NCBI GenBank assembly: GCA_025936205.1
Contig: JAICTU010000194.1
Span: forward strand, 1-15,550
From: Polyangiaceae bacterium
Lineage (GTDB): Bacteria > Myxococcota > Polyangia > Polyangiales > Polyangiaceae
DNA length: 15,550 nucleotides
Reading direction: 5' to 3'
The position numbers were made by a program, and so were the translations under genes. The notes beneath the pieces are model-generated. The model had not been told where the DNA came from, searched no databases, and saw nothing but the letters and a program-made list of their open reading frames with translations. Below are positions 6,629-14,065 of the stretch, piece after piece. How positions within the stretch are numbered: position 1 is the first letter of the stretch; each line of letters starts with the position of its first letter.

Positions 6629-7030
6629 TCAGCACCAGATCAATAGGGCCAGATACAGCGCTCGCAGGGATTCGGTGCAGCTGCTCGCGTCACAGACCCA
6701 GATCCTGCGCCCGCAACAATCGAATTCGTAGTGCCCGGCGGTACAGGTGCTCTCGCAACAGCTGCTCCAGCAGCCCCATTCATTGAGGCCGCCCACCGTG
6801 CCCACCGTGCCGGTGCCGATGGACAAAGCCTGACTGGCTGTACCGAGCAGGGGAGCCGCCTCTGCCGTAGATTGCTCGGCGGCATCCGGGCTCGAGCCAG
6901 CGAGCTCGAGACTGTAATCGCTGAGCGCCGAGAATTTGGCGTCGATGCTCTGCCATGCAGCGGGGGTGAGCAGGGCGGCCGCGACGGGATCGACGTCCAG
7001 TGGCCGACCATTGGTCTCTCGAGAGCCCAT
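6629..7030 (-). CDS. Small protein with cysteine-rich C-terminus, unknown function
   Basis: This 133-residue protein is translated from ATG 7030, whose A is also the last base of the preceding TGA (TGATG), so translation is probably coupled to the cupin gene. The N-terminal 85 residues are acidic, Ala/Ser-rich and cysteine-free (DVDPVAAALLTPAAWQSID ... ALSDYSLELAG), followed by a Gly/Thr run (GTGTVGTVGG). The last 50 residues hold nine cysteines (GCWSSCCESTC, DCCGRR, WVCD, SSC) and end in a hydrophobic ALYLALLIWC. There is no signal peptide at the N-terminus. The leader-plus-Cys-rich-core layout resembles a RiPP precursor, but no modifying enzyme is nearby. A metal-binding or disulfide-rich protein is equally possible. 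Confidence 0.6.
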   Translation of the reverse strand: MGSRETNGRPLDVDPVAAALLTPAAWQSIDAKFSALSDYSLELAGSSPDAAEQSTAEAAPLLGTASQALSIGTGTVGTVGGLNEWGCWSSCCESTCTAGHYEFDCCGRRIWVCDASSCTESLRALYLALLIWC

Positions 7031-7476
7031 CAAGGCGTGAGCACGACCGGCGCATCCTTTTGCACGACGTAGCTGATCACGAAGCGCAGCGGCCGCGCCG
7101 GGTCCGGGTTGCGAAAGAGCGTGTGCGGAGTGACCGCCTGGTCCATGAAGCTCTGTCCCTCTCGCACGACCACCGGCGGCTGATCGCCGAACGCGGACTC
7201 GAAGCTTCCGCTGAACACATAGCCCATGCTCGGCACCGGATGATGATGGAGCGGCGCGGAGACGCCGGGCCCGTATTCGATCAGATACAGCCGCGCTTCC
7301 CAGCCCGGCAGCTCGGGCAGATCATGGTGTTCCAGCAGCGTGCGCGTGATGGGTTCCGGATGCTGTGGAGCAGGCGGTGGGGCAGCGGGCTGCGCGGCGG
7401 CTGCACTGCAGGCCAGCGCGAAAGGCAGGAGCGAGAGCAGTGCGGACGGGCGGTGTCGTGCGACGAGAGCGAGCAT
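7030..7476 (-). CDS. Cupin-domain lipoprotein
   Basis: This 148-residue secreted protein starts at ATG 7476, with GGAAGGA seven bases upstream. Residues 1-23 are a signal peptide ending in FALAC, a lipobox-like site that makes Cys23 a probable lipid anchor. A Pro/Ala linker (29-40) follows. The single cupin barrel has motif 1 G-P-G-V-S-A-P-L-H77-H-H79-P-V-P-S-M-G-Y-V-F-S-G90; the Glu expected after the histidines is replaced (Ser83/Met84). Motif 2 has PHTLFRN. Such small cupins bind a metal and act as enzymes or sensors; the role here is unknown. It is the first gene of an operon with the Cys-rich gene, under the twin-operator promoter. Confidence 0.78.
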   Translation of the reverse strand: MLALVARHRPSALLSLLPFALACSAAAAQPAAPPPAPQHPEPITRTLLEHHDLPELPGWEARLYLIEYGPGVSAPLHHHPVPSMGYVFSGSFESAFGDQPPVVVREGQSFMDQAVTPHTLFRNPDPARPLRFVISYVVQKDAPVVLTP

Positions 7477-7505
7477 GTAGGGATCCTTCCGTGCGATTTC
7501 GCTGT

Positions 7506-7523
7506 CGACTACGATTGTAGTTG
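7506..7523. promoter_or_regulatory. Operator 1, ACTAC-N4-GTAGT (BlaI/MecI-like)
   Basis: CGACTACGATTGTAGTTG contains perfect 5-bp arms ACTAC and GTAGT around four bases. It overlaps the -10 box of the cupin promoter. The form matches BlaI/MecI/CopY-class winged-helix repressor sites (TAC...GTA dyads); the family assignment is inferred. Confidence 0.55.
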
Positions 7524-7541
7524 TAAAGATCCGTCCGTCAA
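7514..7541 (-). promoter_or_regulatory. Sigma-70-type promoter of the cupin/Cys-rich operon
   Basis: On the minus strand: -35 TTGACG (7541-7536), 16-base spacer, -10 TACAAT (7519-7514). This is close to the sigma-70 consensus and about 40 bases upstream of ATG 7476. A transcript would start near 7507. The -35 lies beside operator 2 and the -10 inside operator 1, so a bound repressor would cover both. Confidence 0.6.
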
Positions 7542-7556
7542 CTACTAGTGTAGTCG
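7539..7556. promoter_or_regulatory. Operator 2, ACTAC-N4-GTAGT (BlaI/MecI-like)
   Basis: CAACTACTAGTGTAGTCG has the same perfect arms as operator 1, lies 33 bp from it centre to centre (about three helical turns) and is inverted relative to it. It touches the -35 box of the cupin promoter. A weaker divergent promoter (TTGTAA-16-TACTAG, 7521-7548) towards the TPR gene would also be covered. Confidence 0.55.
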
Positions 7557-7602
7557 TGAAGGCGGATTGCGAGCGGGCCCCCGGCGGATCATCCTGATCG
7601 CC

Positions 7603-8211
7603 ATGCACGGACGATTGCGCCCTGGATCGCGAGAAGAAGCAAAACAGTGGCGGAAGTTGATGACGGCGTGGTCACGTCGTGATCAGGTCGCGGTCACTCG
7701 CGAGCTCGCCGTCACGTACACGCGTCTGTATCCCGATAACGTCTGGGGCTGGGTTGTGCTTGCCGACCGCCTGGCAGCGCTCGCGCTGTATGACCCAGCC
7801 AAGGTGGCCTTGCGCAAGGCTCGAGCGCTCGCACCGGCGACGGTGCTTCCAGAAATCTGGGTGCAGTGGGGGCATCTGTACAAAGCGCAGGGGGCCGCGG
7901 CGCGCGCAACGACCTGGTACGAGAAAGCTGTCCAGGTACGCCCGGAAACGGGGTGGCTGGTCTTTCTCGGCGCCTCGCTGGCCCTACAGGGCAAGTTCAA
8001 AGAAGCGAAGCGCTGCTATCGACGCGCAATCCGCTCGGGCGGGCCTCGCCGGGATGAAGCCTACTACAATCTGGGGCTCATCCATCGGGCAGAACGCCAA
8101 TACCGCAAGGCACTGGCGTGCTTCGAACATGCGCTCGAGTGCGAGCCCAAGGACACCCTGGTCCAGGCGGCGCACGCTGATACGCGGTGGGTCCTGGACC
8201 GCGGGCGATAG
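7603..8211 (+). CDS. Tetratricopeptide-repeat protein
   Basis: This 202-residue protein has no signal peptide or membrane segment, so it is probably cytoplasmic. At least three TPR units are visible: EIWVQWGHLYKAQGAAARAT.WYEKAV.VRP, WLVFLGASLALQGKFKEAKRCYRRAI and EAYYNLGLIHRAERQYRKALACFEHALECEP. A degenerate one precedes them (WGWVVLADRLAALALYDPAKVALRKARALAP). TPR domains are protein-protein interaction scaffolds; the partner is unknown. ATG 7603 is chosen over an upstream in-frame start at 7567 because the extra residues lie in the promoter region and are not repeat-like. It is divergent from the cupin gene and shares its operator region. Confidence 0.78.
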   Translation: MHGRLRPGSREEAKQWRKLMTAWSRRDQVAVTRELAVTYTRLYPDNVWGWVVLADRLAALALYDPAKVALRKARALAPATVLPEIWVQWGHLYKAQGAAARATTWYEKAVQVRPETGWLVFLGASLALQGKFKEAKRCYRRAIRSGGPRRDEAYYNLGLIHRAERQYRKALACFEHALECEPKDTLVQAAHADTRWVLDRGR

Positions 8212-8308
8212 CGCTGATCATTTTCATCTGGGCGGTTGCTGGATGCGCCTCGGCCACGGATGGATGGCTCCCCAGCGCGACGGAAGGCGTGTATGGTCCG
8301 GCGCCGTC

Positions 8309-9607
8309 ATGAAGCTCGTACACTCGACCAAGATTCGCTGGACGCTCGCCATCGCTGCCTCCGCCCTCTCACTCGCGGCCTGCAGCGGTGCAACTCAGAG
8401 CGGCCCCCAGGCTGCCCCGCCGGCGCAGGCGGCGCCGCACATCAATCGCGCGCCGATTGACACCGCCCTGCAGAGCTTCATCGAGAAGGGGCAGATCGCT
8501 GGTGCCGAAGCCATCGTGTTCAAGGATGGCCAGGAAGTCTACTATGGTTCCTTCGGCTTCGCCGATCGCGAGGCCCAGCGCAAAATGAGCCGCGATACGC
8601 TCATTCAGATCTACTCGATGAGCAAGCCCGTCACGGGCGTCGCGCTCATGCAGCTCTTCGAGCAGGGGCTGTTCCAGCTCGACGATCCGCTGTCGAAGTA
8701 CCTGCCCGAGTACGCGAAGATGAAGGTGTACGTCGGGGAAGACGCGAAGGGCGCGCCCATCCTGGAGGACGCGCACCGCGAGATCACCGTGCGCGACATC
8801 ACCCGGCACACGGCGGGCTTCGGCGCCGCGGGCAAGCCCGGGCTGGAGCGCATGATCAAAGAGGTGAACCCGACGGACTGGAAGTACACGCTCACCCAGA
8901 TGTCGGAGCTGCTCGCGAAGTTGCCGCTCGGCTACCAACCGGGCGAGAAGTGGCTGTACAGCGCCGCTGCCGACGTGCAGGCCCGGCTGGTGGAGAAGCT
9001 GGCGGGCGTGCCGTACGAGCAGTATGCCAAGGAGCACGTGCTCGGCCCGCTCGGCATGACGGACACGTCCTTCTATGTCGAGCCCGCGCGTCAGGGGCGG
9101 CGCGCAGCGGAGTACAAGCTCAGTGAAACGGGCGAGCTCACGCGCACGCCGGACGAGGAGGCGTTCGGGTTCAGCTCCAAGGAGTGGCCGATGGACCCGG
9201 GCGGCTTCGGCTGGACCTCCACCATCGACGACTACTCCAAGTTCGCGCGCATGCTGCTCGGCGAAGGCGAGTTCGGCGGCGCGCGCTTGCTGAAGCCGGA
9301 GACGGTGCGCCTGATGGCCACGAACCATCTCGACGAAGCCATCACCGATCGCTCCTGGCTGCCGAGCAAAGGTCAGGTGGGCTTCGGCATCGACTTCGCC
9401 GTGCGCCTGCGCCCGCCGGTGGACGAGAAAGAGAACCCGGGCGAGGTCGGCGAGTTCTTCTGGGACGGGCGTGACAGCACGCTGTTCTGGGTGGATCCCA
9501 AGAACCACCTGACCGCGGTGCTGATGGTACAGCTGCTCCCCTTCGACAAGATCGGTCTGCACCGCACGTTCCGGCGCGCCGTCTACGACTCGCTCGCGCC
9601 GACCTGA
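8309..9607 (+). CDS. Beta-lactamase-family serine hydrolase, lipoprotein
   Basis: This 432-residue protein has a lipoprotein signal peptide ending L22-A-A-C25 and a short Ala/Pro/Gln linker. It belongs to the class C beta-lactamase/EstB-like (PF00144) fold. The nucleophile motif is S103-M-S-K106, followed by GVALMQLFEQGLFQLDDPLSKYLPEY and RHTAGF (166-171). The second motif is Y217-S-A instead of the usual Y-x-N, as in several esterase and peptidase members. A W-D-G near residue 388 replaces the KTG/HxG triad before STLFWVDP. It is more likely an esterase or D-amino-acid peptidase anchored in the envelope than an antibiotic beta-lactamase. ATG 8309 is the only start that puts the signal peptide at the N-terminus. 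Confidence 0.86.
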   Translation: MKLVHSTKIRWTLAIAASALSLAACSGATQSGPQAAPPAQAAPHINRAPIDTALQSFIEKGQIAGAEAIVFKDGQEVYYGSFGFADREAQRKMSRDTLIQIYSMSKPVTGVALMQLFEQGLFQLDDPLSKYLPEYAKMKVYVGEDAKGAPILEDAHREITVRDITRHTAGFGAAGKPGLERMIKEVNPTDWKYTLTQMSELLAKLPLGYQPGEKWLYSAAADVQARLVEKLAGVPYEQYAKEHVLGPLGMTDTSFYVEPARQGRRAAEYKLSETGELTRTPDEEAFGFSSKEWPMDPGGFGWTSTIDDYSKFARMLLGEGEFGGARLLKPETVRLMATNHLDEAITDRSWLPSKGQVGFGIDFAVRLRPPVDEKENPGEVGEFFWDGRDSTLFWVDPKNHLTAVLMVQLLPFDKIGLHRTFRRAVYDSLAPT

Positions 9608-9876
9608 CAGCGCCCGCGTCCCGGGCATCGTTCTCACGTTCGTGACGCGCGCGGGGGCGTGGAGCGGGCATATCCTGGCGGGTTCAGGGTCGTGGGAGAC
9701 CGAGCCCACACGATTCCGCGACACCGGGCGAGGCGATTCTGCAGCGCGTGTTGTTTCGGAGGGGAACGTAGTGACACAATTGCGAACGCCGAGACCTGGA
9801 TTCGGGTGCTGCTGGAGTAGATTCGAGCAACTGCCTGCACTTCGCGACAGGAGCGATTTCGGTTAGGCTCGCGGGC
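9608..9876. other. Intergenic region without a recognisable gene
   Basis: These 269 bases lie between the serine hydrolase and the solenoid lipoprotein. They hold a weak inverted repeat just after the hydrolase stop (GCCCG/CGGGC, about 9613-9627). The 74-residue frame at 9642-9866 has no protein-like character. Presumably the promoter of the next gene is here, but no clear -35/-10 pair is visible. Confidence 0.4.
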
Positions 9877-11127
9877 ATGCGGGCTCTGCGAAATCCGGTG
9901 TTCGAGCTGACGACTCTGTGCGCTGCGGCCCTGTCCGCGTTCGCGTGTGGCAGTGCCGATGGAGATTCGCTGCAGCGCTCTTCGGGTGACAGCAGCGCCG
10001 CTCCGGGCAGCGGCAAGGACGTCGCGCCGAGCGCCGATCCGTCCGCCAACACGGGGCTCGTGTCCGATCCGCCGCTGCTCGGCGGGGCTTGCACGGGTCA
10101 GGTGGCGCAGGACACGTTCGCCGCCGCACTCTGCAGCTGCGAGGACACCAACATCGCCGGCTACCTGCGCACGCGCGGTCTCGGCGACAGCGACGATGCC
10201 GCCGACCTCGTCGGCTCGGTGGGCGTCAACGGCGACTACAGCACCAACGGCTACGCCAACGTGGGCGGCAACTTCACGGTCGCCGGCTCGCGGGACATTC
10301 TGTTCGGCGGCCTGCTGCAAGCGGGTCGAGACTTGTTTTTTCGCCCCGCAGCCGATGTGGCGGGTGTGGTGAAGGTCGGGCGCGACGCCTGGCTCGCCGA
10401 TGCGCTGCGCGCGTTCGGGCGCGTCGCCATCGAGCGCGATCTGTACACGGCCGATGGCGCCGGCTTCCGTGGCATCGCCGTGGTCGACGTGGGCGGCGCA
10501 CGTCACACGCAGGACGTCAGCATCCCTGCACCCTGCGCCTGCGGCGCCGGGCAGATCATCGACGTCGCCGCGCTGGTCGACGACGCCCGCACCAACAACG
10601 ACAACGCCAGCATCGGCCTCGATCCGGACGCGCTGAACCTCACGATCGGCATCGGCACCCCGCTGGAGCTGCCGAGCGGGCGCTTCTACGTGAACCAGAT
10701 CGGCGGCGTCGGCGGCATCAATCTGCGCGTCACCGGCAAGACGGCGCTGTTCGTGGGCGATGACCTGCTCGCCACGGGCGCCTTCCGCATCCAGCTCGAG
10801 CCCGACGCCGAGCTCGATCTGTTCGTGCGCGACAACCTGGCGATCACGGGCGCAGCGCTGTTCGGCGACCGCGCGCGGCCCTCGGCGACGCGCGTGTACG
10901 TCGGCGGCACGGGCGACATCACGGTCGCCGGCTACGCCGCCTTCGTGGGCAACCTGTACGCGCCCACCGCGAACATCCTGGTCGGCGGCTTCGGCCAGAT
11001 CTACGGCTCGCTCTTCGGCAAGAACATCGACGCGGCGGGCTTCCTCTCCGTCGGTTACGACGCAGCGATCGGGCAGACCGGCAAGGGTTGCCCGCCGAAC
11101 GTCAACGACGTGCCGCGCATTCGCTGA
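9877..11127 (+). CDS. Beta-solenoid lipoprotein (DUF7305/bactofilin-like)
   Basis: This 416-residue secreted protein has a signal peptide ending AFAC24 (lipid anchor) and a Ser/Ala/Asp linker (25-60). The body is built of short Gly-rich strands in two blocks. The first is GVNGDYSTNGYANVGGNFTV ... LLQAGRDLFF ... VVKVGRDAWLADALRAFGRVAIERDLYT. The second is LELPSGRFYVNQI ... LRVTGKTALFVGDD ... ELDLFVRDNLAITG ... GDITVAGYAAFVGNLYAPTANILVGG.GQIYGSLFGKNI. The second block matches the DUF7305 pattern common in myxobacteria; the first resembles bactofilin repeats. Cysteine pairs (ACTG...CSCED, PCACG) separate the blocks. It probably forms a right-handed beta-helix on the cell surface; function unknown. 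Confidence 0.75.
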   Translation: MRALRNPVFELTTLCAAALSAFACGSADGDSLQRSSGDSSAAPGSGKDVAPSADPSANTGLVSDPPLLGGACTGQVAQDTFAAALCSCEDTNIAGYLRTRGLGDSDDAADLVGSVGVNGDYSTNGYANVGGNFTVAGSRDILFGGLLQAGRDLFFRPAADVAGVVKVGRDAWLADALRAFGRVAIERDLYTADGAGFRGIAVVDVGGARHTQDVSIPAPCACGAGQIIDVAALVDDARTNNDNASIGLDPDALNLTIGIGTPLELPSGRFYVNQIGGVGGINLRVTGKTALFVGDDLLATGAFRIQLEPDAELDLFVRDNLAITGAALFGDRARPSATRVYVGGTGDITVAGYAAFVGNLYAPTANILVGGFGQIYGSLFGKNIDAAGFLSVGYDAAIGQTGKGCPPNVNDVPRIR

Positions 11128-11140
11128 GCAGAGTTGAGAT

Positions 11141-11182
11141 GGGCTCGGTACCTGGCGCCGTCGAGCGGCGCCAGGAGAGCCC
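11141..11182. terminator. Strong hairpin between convergent genes
   Basis: CCTGGCGCCG (11151-11160) pairs with CGGCGCCAGG (11166-11175) around TCGAG, a perfect 10-bp stem. An outer stem GGGCTC (11141-11146)/GAGCCC (11177-11182) extends it. It lies 14 bases after the solenoid gene's stop and 19 bases from the convergent lipoprotein's stop. It lacks a T-run and is probably a bidirectional terminator. Confidence 0.55.
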
Positions 11183-11200
11183 CTTGTTCGGTTCAGCGGC

Positions 11201-11437
11201 TCAGTTGGGCGCCGGCTCCGCCACGCACACGCCGTAGCAGGGGATGCAGATCGAGCCCTGGCAGCGCGGCGGCAGATCGCAGACCCCGTCTTCCGTGGTG
11301 CAGTGCCCGTACGGACAGGTGTCGCTGGTCGTGCAGATGGGCTGCAGGCTCTCCGTTTGGCTCTCGATGTTGTCGTCGTTGCCGCCACAGCCGACGGCCC
11401 CGAGCACGACAAACATCCACGCGGTCAAAATTCTCAT
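11201..11437 (-). CDS. Small cysteine-rich lipoprotein
   Basis: This is a 78-residue protein. ATG 11437 is chosen because GGAGGG lies six bases upstream and a signal peptide follows directly (MRILTAWMFVVLGAVGC, lipidated Cys17). The mature part begins GGNDDNIESQTES. It then carries eight cysteines in a compact pattern (ICTTSDTC, GHC, GVC, RCQGSICIPC, GVC), enough for four disulfide bonds. This is a small knottin- or EGF-like fold, common in myxobacterial secreted proteins. Function is unknown. It lies 178 bases downstream of the beta-barrel gene on the same strand and could be the last gene of that operon or be transcribed alone. Confidence 0.72.
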   Translation of the reverse strand: MRILTAWMFVVLGAVGCGGNDDNIESQTESLQPICTTSDTCPYGHCTTEDGVCDLPPRCQGSICIPCYGVCVAEPAPN

Positions 11438-11615
11438 CGATTGCCCTCCGGCCGCATTGTGGGCGCGGATCGCTGCCGCGTCGATGTTGCGCGGTGAATT
11501 TTCGCACGAAGCTCGCGCGAGGGCGGAGAATCGCACGCGAGCGCAGCGCCGCGTATTGAACTCCCCTTATCGGCTCGCGCGCTGCTGCCGCAACGAGCGG
11601 GCGTTCACTCCGAGC

Positions 11616-12518
11616 TCAGTAACCCACACCCAGCGACGCACCGAAGGACACGCCGCTCAACGCGAGCTCATTCAGTGCGAGCGGCGCCGTGCGCACGGGC
11701 GCGCTGCCGCTGGGCGGGAGCTTCAGATCGAGCGCCGGGCTCCACAGGTAGCCGGCTTCCACGCGCACGAAGAAGCCGATGGGACGGGGAATGCCGCCGG
11801 GATCTGCCGCAGCAAAGCGAAGCGTGGCCCCGAGCGCGGCATCGAGGGCGAACGTCCACTCGTCGTCCGCGAACTTCATGCCGCTGCCCGTGTCGTTCAG
11901 CTCCGTCGAGACGTGCAGGGCTTGCGGCGCCAGGCGTCCGAACACGTACACGCGATCCAGGAACGGAAAGCGAAGCTCGGGTCCGGCGCCGAGGTGCATC
12001 ACGCTCAGATCCGTGGGTTGTCCGCGCAGGCTCGCGCTGCTGCCACCGAAGTCGGCGTTGGCAGCGATCGCCAGTTGCCCCGCGCTGAAGTCGTAGACAC
12101 CGGCGCTCGCGCCCAGCTGAAACGCGGGGACGACATCGTTCTCCGAGAAGGGATCGAGGCCGTCGCTGGAGACGATCTGGTTGCGGAAGCCGAGCCAGAG
12201 GGCGAGGGCGGGAGCCGTGGCGGGGCTGGTGGAGGTGGGGAGGGCGACGTCGGGGAGGGGTGGCGTCGGGTTTGAGGTCAGCTCGAAGGGGTGCTGGGTG
12301 TTGGAGGGCGGGGGAGGGCTCGATGGCGGGCTAGGGTTAGGGCTAGCGGGAGTGGGTGGAGCCGGAGCGGGAGTGAGAGTGGGAGTGGTGGCTGGGGCTG
12401 TTGCGGCGGCGGGAGTTGGAGGCGGCGCGGGAGGGGTGTTGTCGGGGGCGGACTGAGCTGCCGCCGCGGGGGAAGCGAGGGCGAGGAGGGCTGCGAGATG
12501 GCGTGTGTGGTGTCTCAT
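11616..12518 (-). CDS. Outer-membrane beta-barrel protein with Pro-rich linker
   Basis: This 300-residue protein has a Sec signal peptide (1-22, ending PAAAAQ) and a Pro/Ala/Ser/Thr-rich segment at about 24-75 (for example PPSSPPPPS). About 195 residues of alternating beta-strand sequence follow (ALWLGFRNQIV, FQLGASAGVYDF, QLAIAANADFGG, HLGAGPELRFPFLDRVYVFGRLAP, GFFVRVEAGYLW). It ends SFGASLGVGY, with the terminal aromatic residue typical of barrel proteins recognised by BamA. An 8-10-strand OmpA/OMP_b-brl-like barrel is likely. The Pro-rich segment probably spans the periplasm or peptidoglycan. Its ATG overlaps the stop of the propeller lipoprotein gene (ATGA at 12515-12518), so it is translationally coupled to it. 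Confidence 0.78.
   Translation of the reverse strand: MRHHTRHLAALLALASPAAAAQSAPDNTPPAPPPTPAAATAPATTPTLTPAPAPPTPASPNPSPPSSPPPPSNTQHPFELTSNPTPPLPDVALPTSTSPATAPALALWLGFRNQIVSSDGLDPFSENDVVPAFQLGASAGVYDFSAGQLAIAANADFGGSSASLRGQPTDLSVMHLGAGPELRFPFLDRVYVFGRLAPQALHVSTELNDTGSGMKFADDEWTFALDAALGATLRFAAADPGGIPRPIGFFVRVEAGYLWSPALDLKLPPSGSAPVRTAPLALNELALSGVSFGASLGVGY
12306..12356 (+). repeat. G-quadruplex-forming run in the Pro-rich linker DNA
   Basis: The plus strand (template for the barrel gene) carries eight tracts of at least three G. Those at 12328-30, 12334-36, 12340-42, 12348-50 and 12354-56 are separated by loops of 3, 3, 5 and 3 bases. This fits the G3+N1-7 rule, with telomere-like GGGTTAGGG in the middle. 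Confidence 0.6.
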
Positions 12519-14065
12519 GGCGCACCTCCGAGGAGCAGGCCGGGGTAGAAATGGGTCTGGGCGGTGTCGGGCTGGAGGGCGTCGAGCAGCGTGATGCCGC
12601 GGCCGCCGGCGTCGTGCAGGGCGAGCAAGCTGCGCGCGTCGTCGGCGGAGCTGGCGATGTCGAAGACGGCGCTGATCGGGCGCTCGATCGTGAGGCTGGT
12701 GGGCTCCAGGGAGCGCAGGTCGATCTTGGCCAGGCGCGCCGTACCCGGCTGGAACGCCCAGGCGCGCAGTCCGTCGTCGGCGACGGCGAGCGAGAGTCTG
12801 CCGTTGGAGAGCATGGGGAAGCTCTGGCGGCGCTCCAGATCCAGCACGAAGAAGCGCGAGTCCGGTGCTTGCAGGAGCTTGCGGCGGCCGAGCGTGTCGC
12901 CGGGGACGTCAAAGACCTGGCTCACCTGCGCGTCCAGGTTCAGGAGATCGATGCTGCGGAAGGCCTGGTCGTCGGTCTTGCCGAGCGACCACACCGCCAC
13001 GGCGTTCTGATTCTGGCTCCAGAGCAGCGCCACGTCGGCGAGCGCACCTGCGCTGCCTACTTTGTTGATGTGATCGAAGGCGCGCGGCAGCGTGAGGTGC
13101 TCGACGCGCGTCGTGGAGGGCTCCACGAGCGTCGCCTCCAGCTTGCCGGGAACCAGCGCCGCCAGGCGCACGCCGCCGTCGGTGCTGACGAAGTCGAGCG
13201 CGGCGGGGGGGCTGCCCACGTCCACCAGGTTGAGCGTGAGATTGAAGGGCTGGTTGCCGCCGTCGCTGGGCGTGAAGTCGACCAGCACCAGATTCGGGTC
13301 GTTCGCCAGGCGGATCGCCAGGCGCGCGTCCTGGGCCACGCCGTCGACCCCGGGGTGCACCACCACGTCCAGCGGTTGGCCGGCGACGCCGTTCGGGGTG
13401 CGCGGCAAGCCGACGGTGATCTCGGGACGATCCAGATCCTCGAGAGCGAGGAGGGGCACGTCCTGCTTGGTCTGCACTATCCGGCCGCGCCGGGCCCCCC
13501 CCGGCACGTCCAGCTCGTCGCTGAACAGGAAGCGCTCCGGCGCGGAGCCGAAGCTGCGGATGGTCTTGGTATAGGGCTGATAGTCCGGGTCCGTGAGATC
13601 GATCAGCACCAGCTGGTTGGGGTTGGTCACCAGGTTGTCGCCGGCGCCGGAGAGCACGGCCCACTTGCCCTGCGGGTCCTGGGTCAAGCTGCCGAAGGGC
13701 GCCGAGAGCTCGTAGCGCGCCTCGACGCGCGGCTCGTCGTGCGTGTCGATCAGCGTCAAGCTGGGCAGCTCGTCGTCCAGCTGGCGCCGCGGCTGGATGC
13801 CCGCAGAGAGCACCAGCACGCGCTCTCCCGTGACGTCCGGCACCATGCTCACGCGGTGCTGCCCGACGGGCAGCGCATGCGTGTGCAGGCCGTCGACGCC
13901 GTCCGTCTGGGCCACGACCACGCGCTGCAGCGGCTCGTCTCCGAGCACCAGCGCATGGCGCAGCCCGAGCGCGTCCGTCTGCTCGATGCCCAGGTCGTAG
14001 CGGTCGCTGCGCCCGCCACAGGCGAGCACGCACAGCGCCGCAACCGAAATATGGAACCGTCTCAT
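12515..14065 (-). CDS. Beta-propeller lipoprotein
   Basis: This 516-residue protein starts with a short signal peptide and lipobox (VLAC16). The mature part consists of repeats of the form 'short strand, D.., LVLIDL/VLVDF/FVLDLE', for example RVLVLSAG, NQLVLIDLTDPDYQPY, LVLVDFTPSDGG, RFFVLDLERR and GLRAWAFQPGTARLAKIDL. This is the YVTN/WD40-like seven- or eight-bladed propeller pattern. No catalytic residues are recognisable, so it is probably a binding or scaffold protein at the outer membrane. Its start overlaps the upstream propeller gene by four bases (ATGA, 14062-14065), and its stop overlaps the barrel gene's start in the same way. The three products are therefore likely made in fixed ratio and may form a complex. 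Confidence 0.78.
   Translation of the reverse strand: MRRFHISVAALCVLACGGRSDRYDLGIEQTDALGLRHALVLGDEPLQRVVVAQTDGVDGLHTHALPVGQHRVSMVPDVTGERVLVLSAGIQPRRQLDDELPSLTLIDTHDEPRVEARYELSAPFGSLTQDPQGKWAVLSGAGDNLVTNPNQLVLIDLTDPDYQPYTKTIRSFGSAPERFLFSDELDVPGGARRGRIVQTKQDVPLLALEDLDRPEITVGLPRTPNGVAGQPLDVVVHPGVDGVAQDARLAIRLANDPNLVLVDFTPSDGGNQPFNLTLNLVDVGSPPAALDFVSTDGGVRLAALVPGKLEATLVEPSTTRVEHLTLPRAFDHINKVGSAGALADVALLWSQNQNAVAVWSLGKTDDQAFRSIDLLNLDAQVSQVFDVPGDTLGRRKLLQAPDSRFFVLDLERRQSFPMLSNGRLSLAVADDGLRAWAFQPGTARLAKIDLRSLEPTSLTIERPISAVFDIASSADDARSLLALHDAGGRGITLLDALQPDTAQTHFYPGLLLGGAP

Noticed and set aside
7477..7608. Longer N-terminus for the cupin protein (start at 7608)
   Set aside because: It would translate through the promoter and operators and bury the signal peptide; the ATG at 7476 has a good ribosome-binding site.
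8369..9724. 451-residue minus-strand frame over the serine hydrolase
   Set aside because: Shadow of the real gene, which has SMSK and a lipoprotein signal peptide.
9634..11412. 592-residue open frame on the minus strand
   Set aside because: Antisense to the solenoid lipoprotein, which has a signal peptide and repeats; the minus reading is an Arg/Ala/Val/Glu mixture without a start context.
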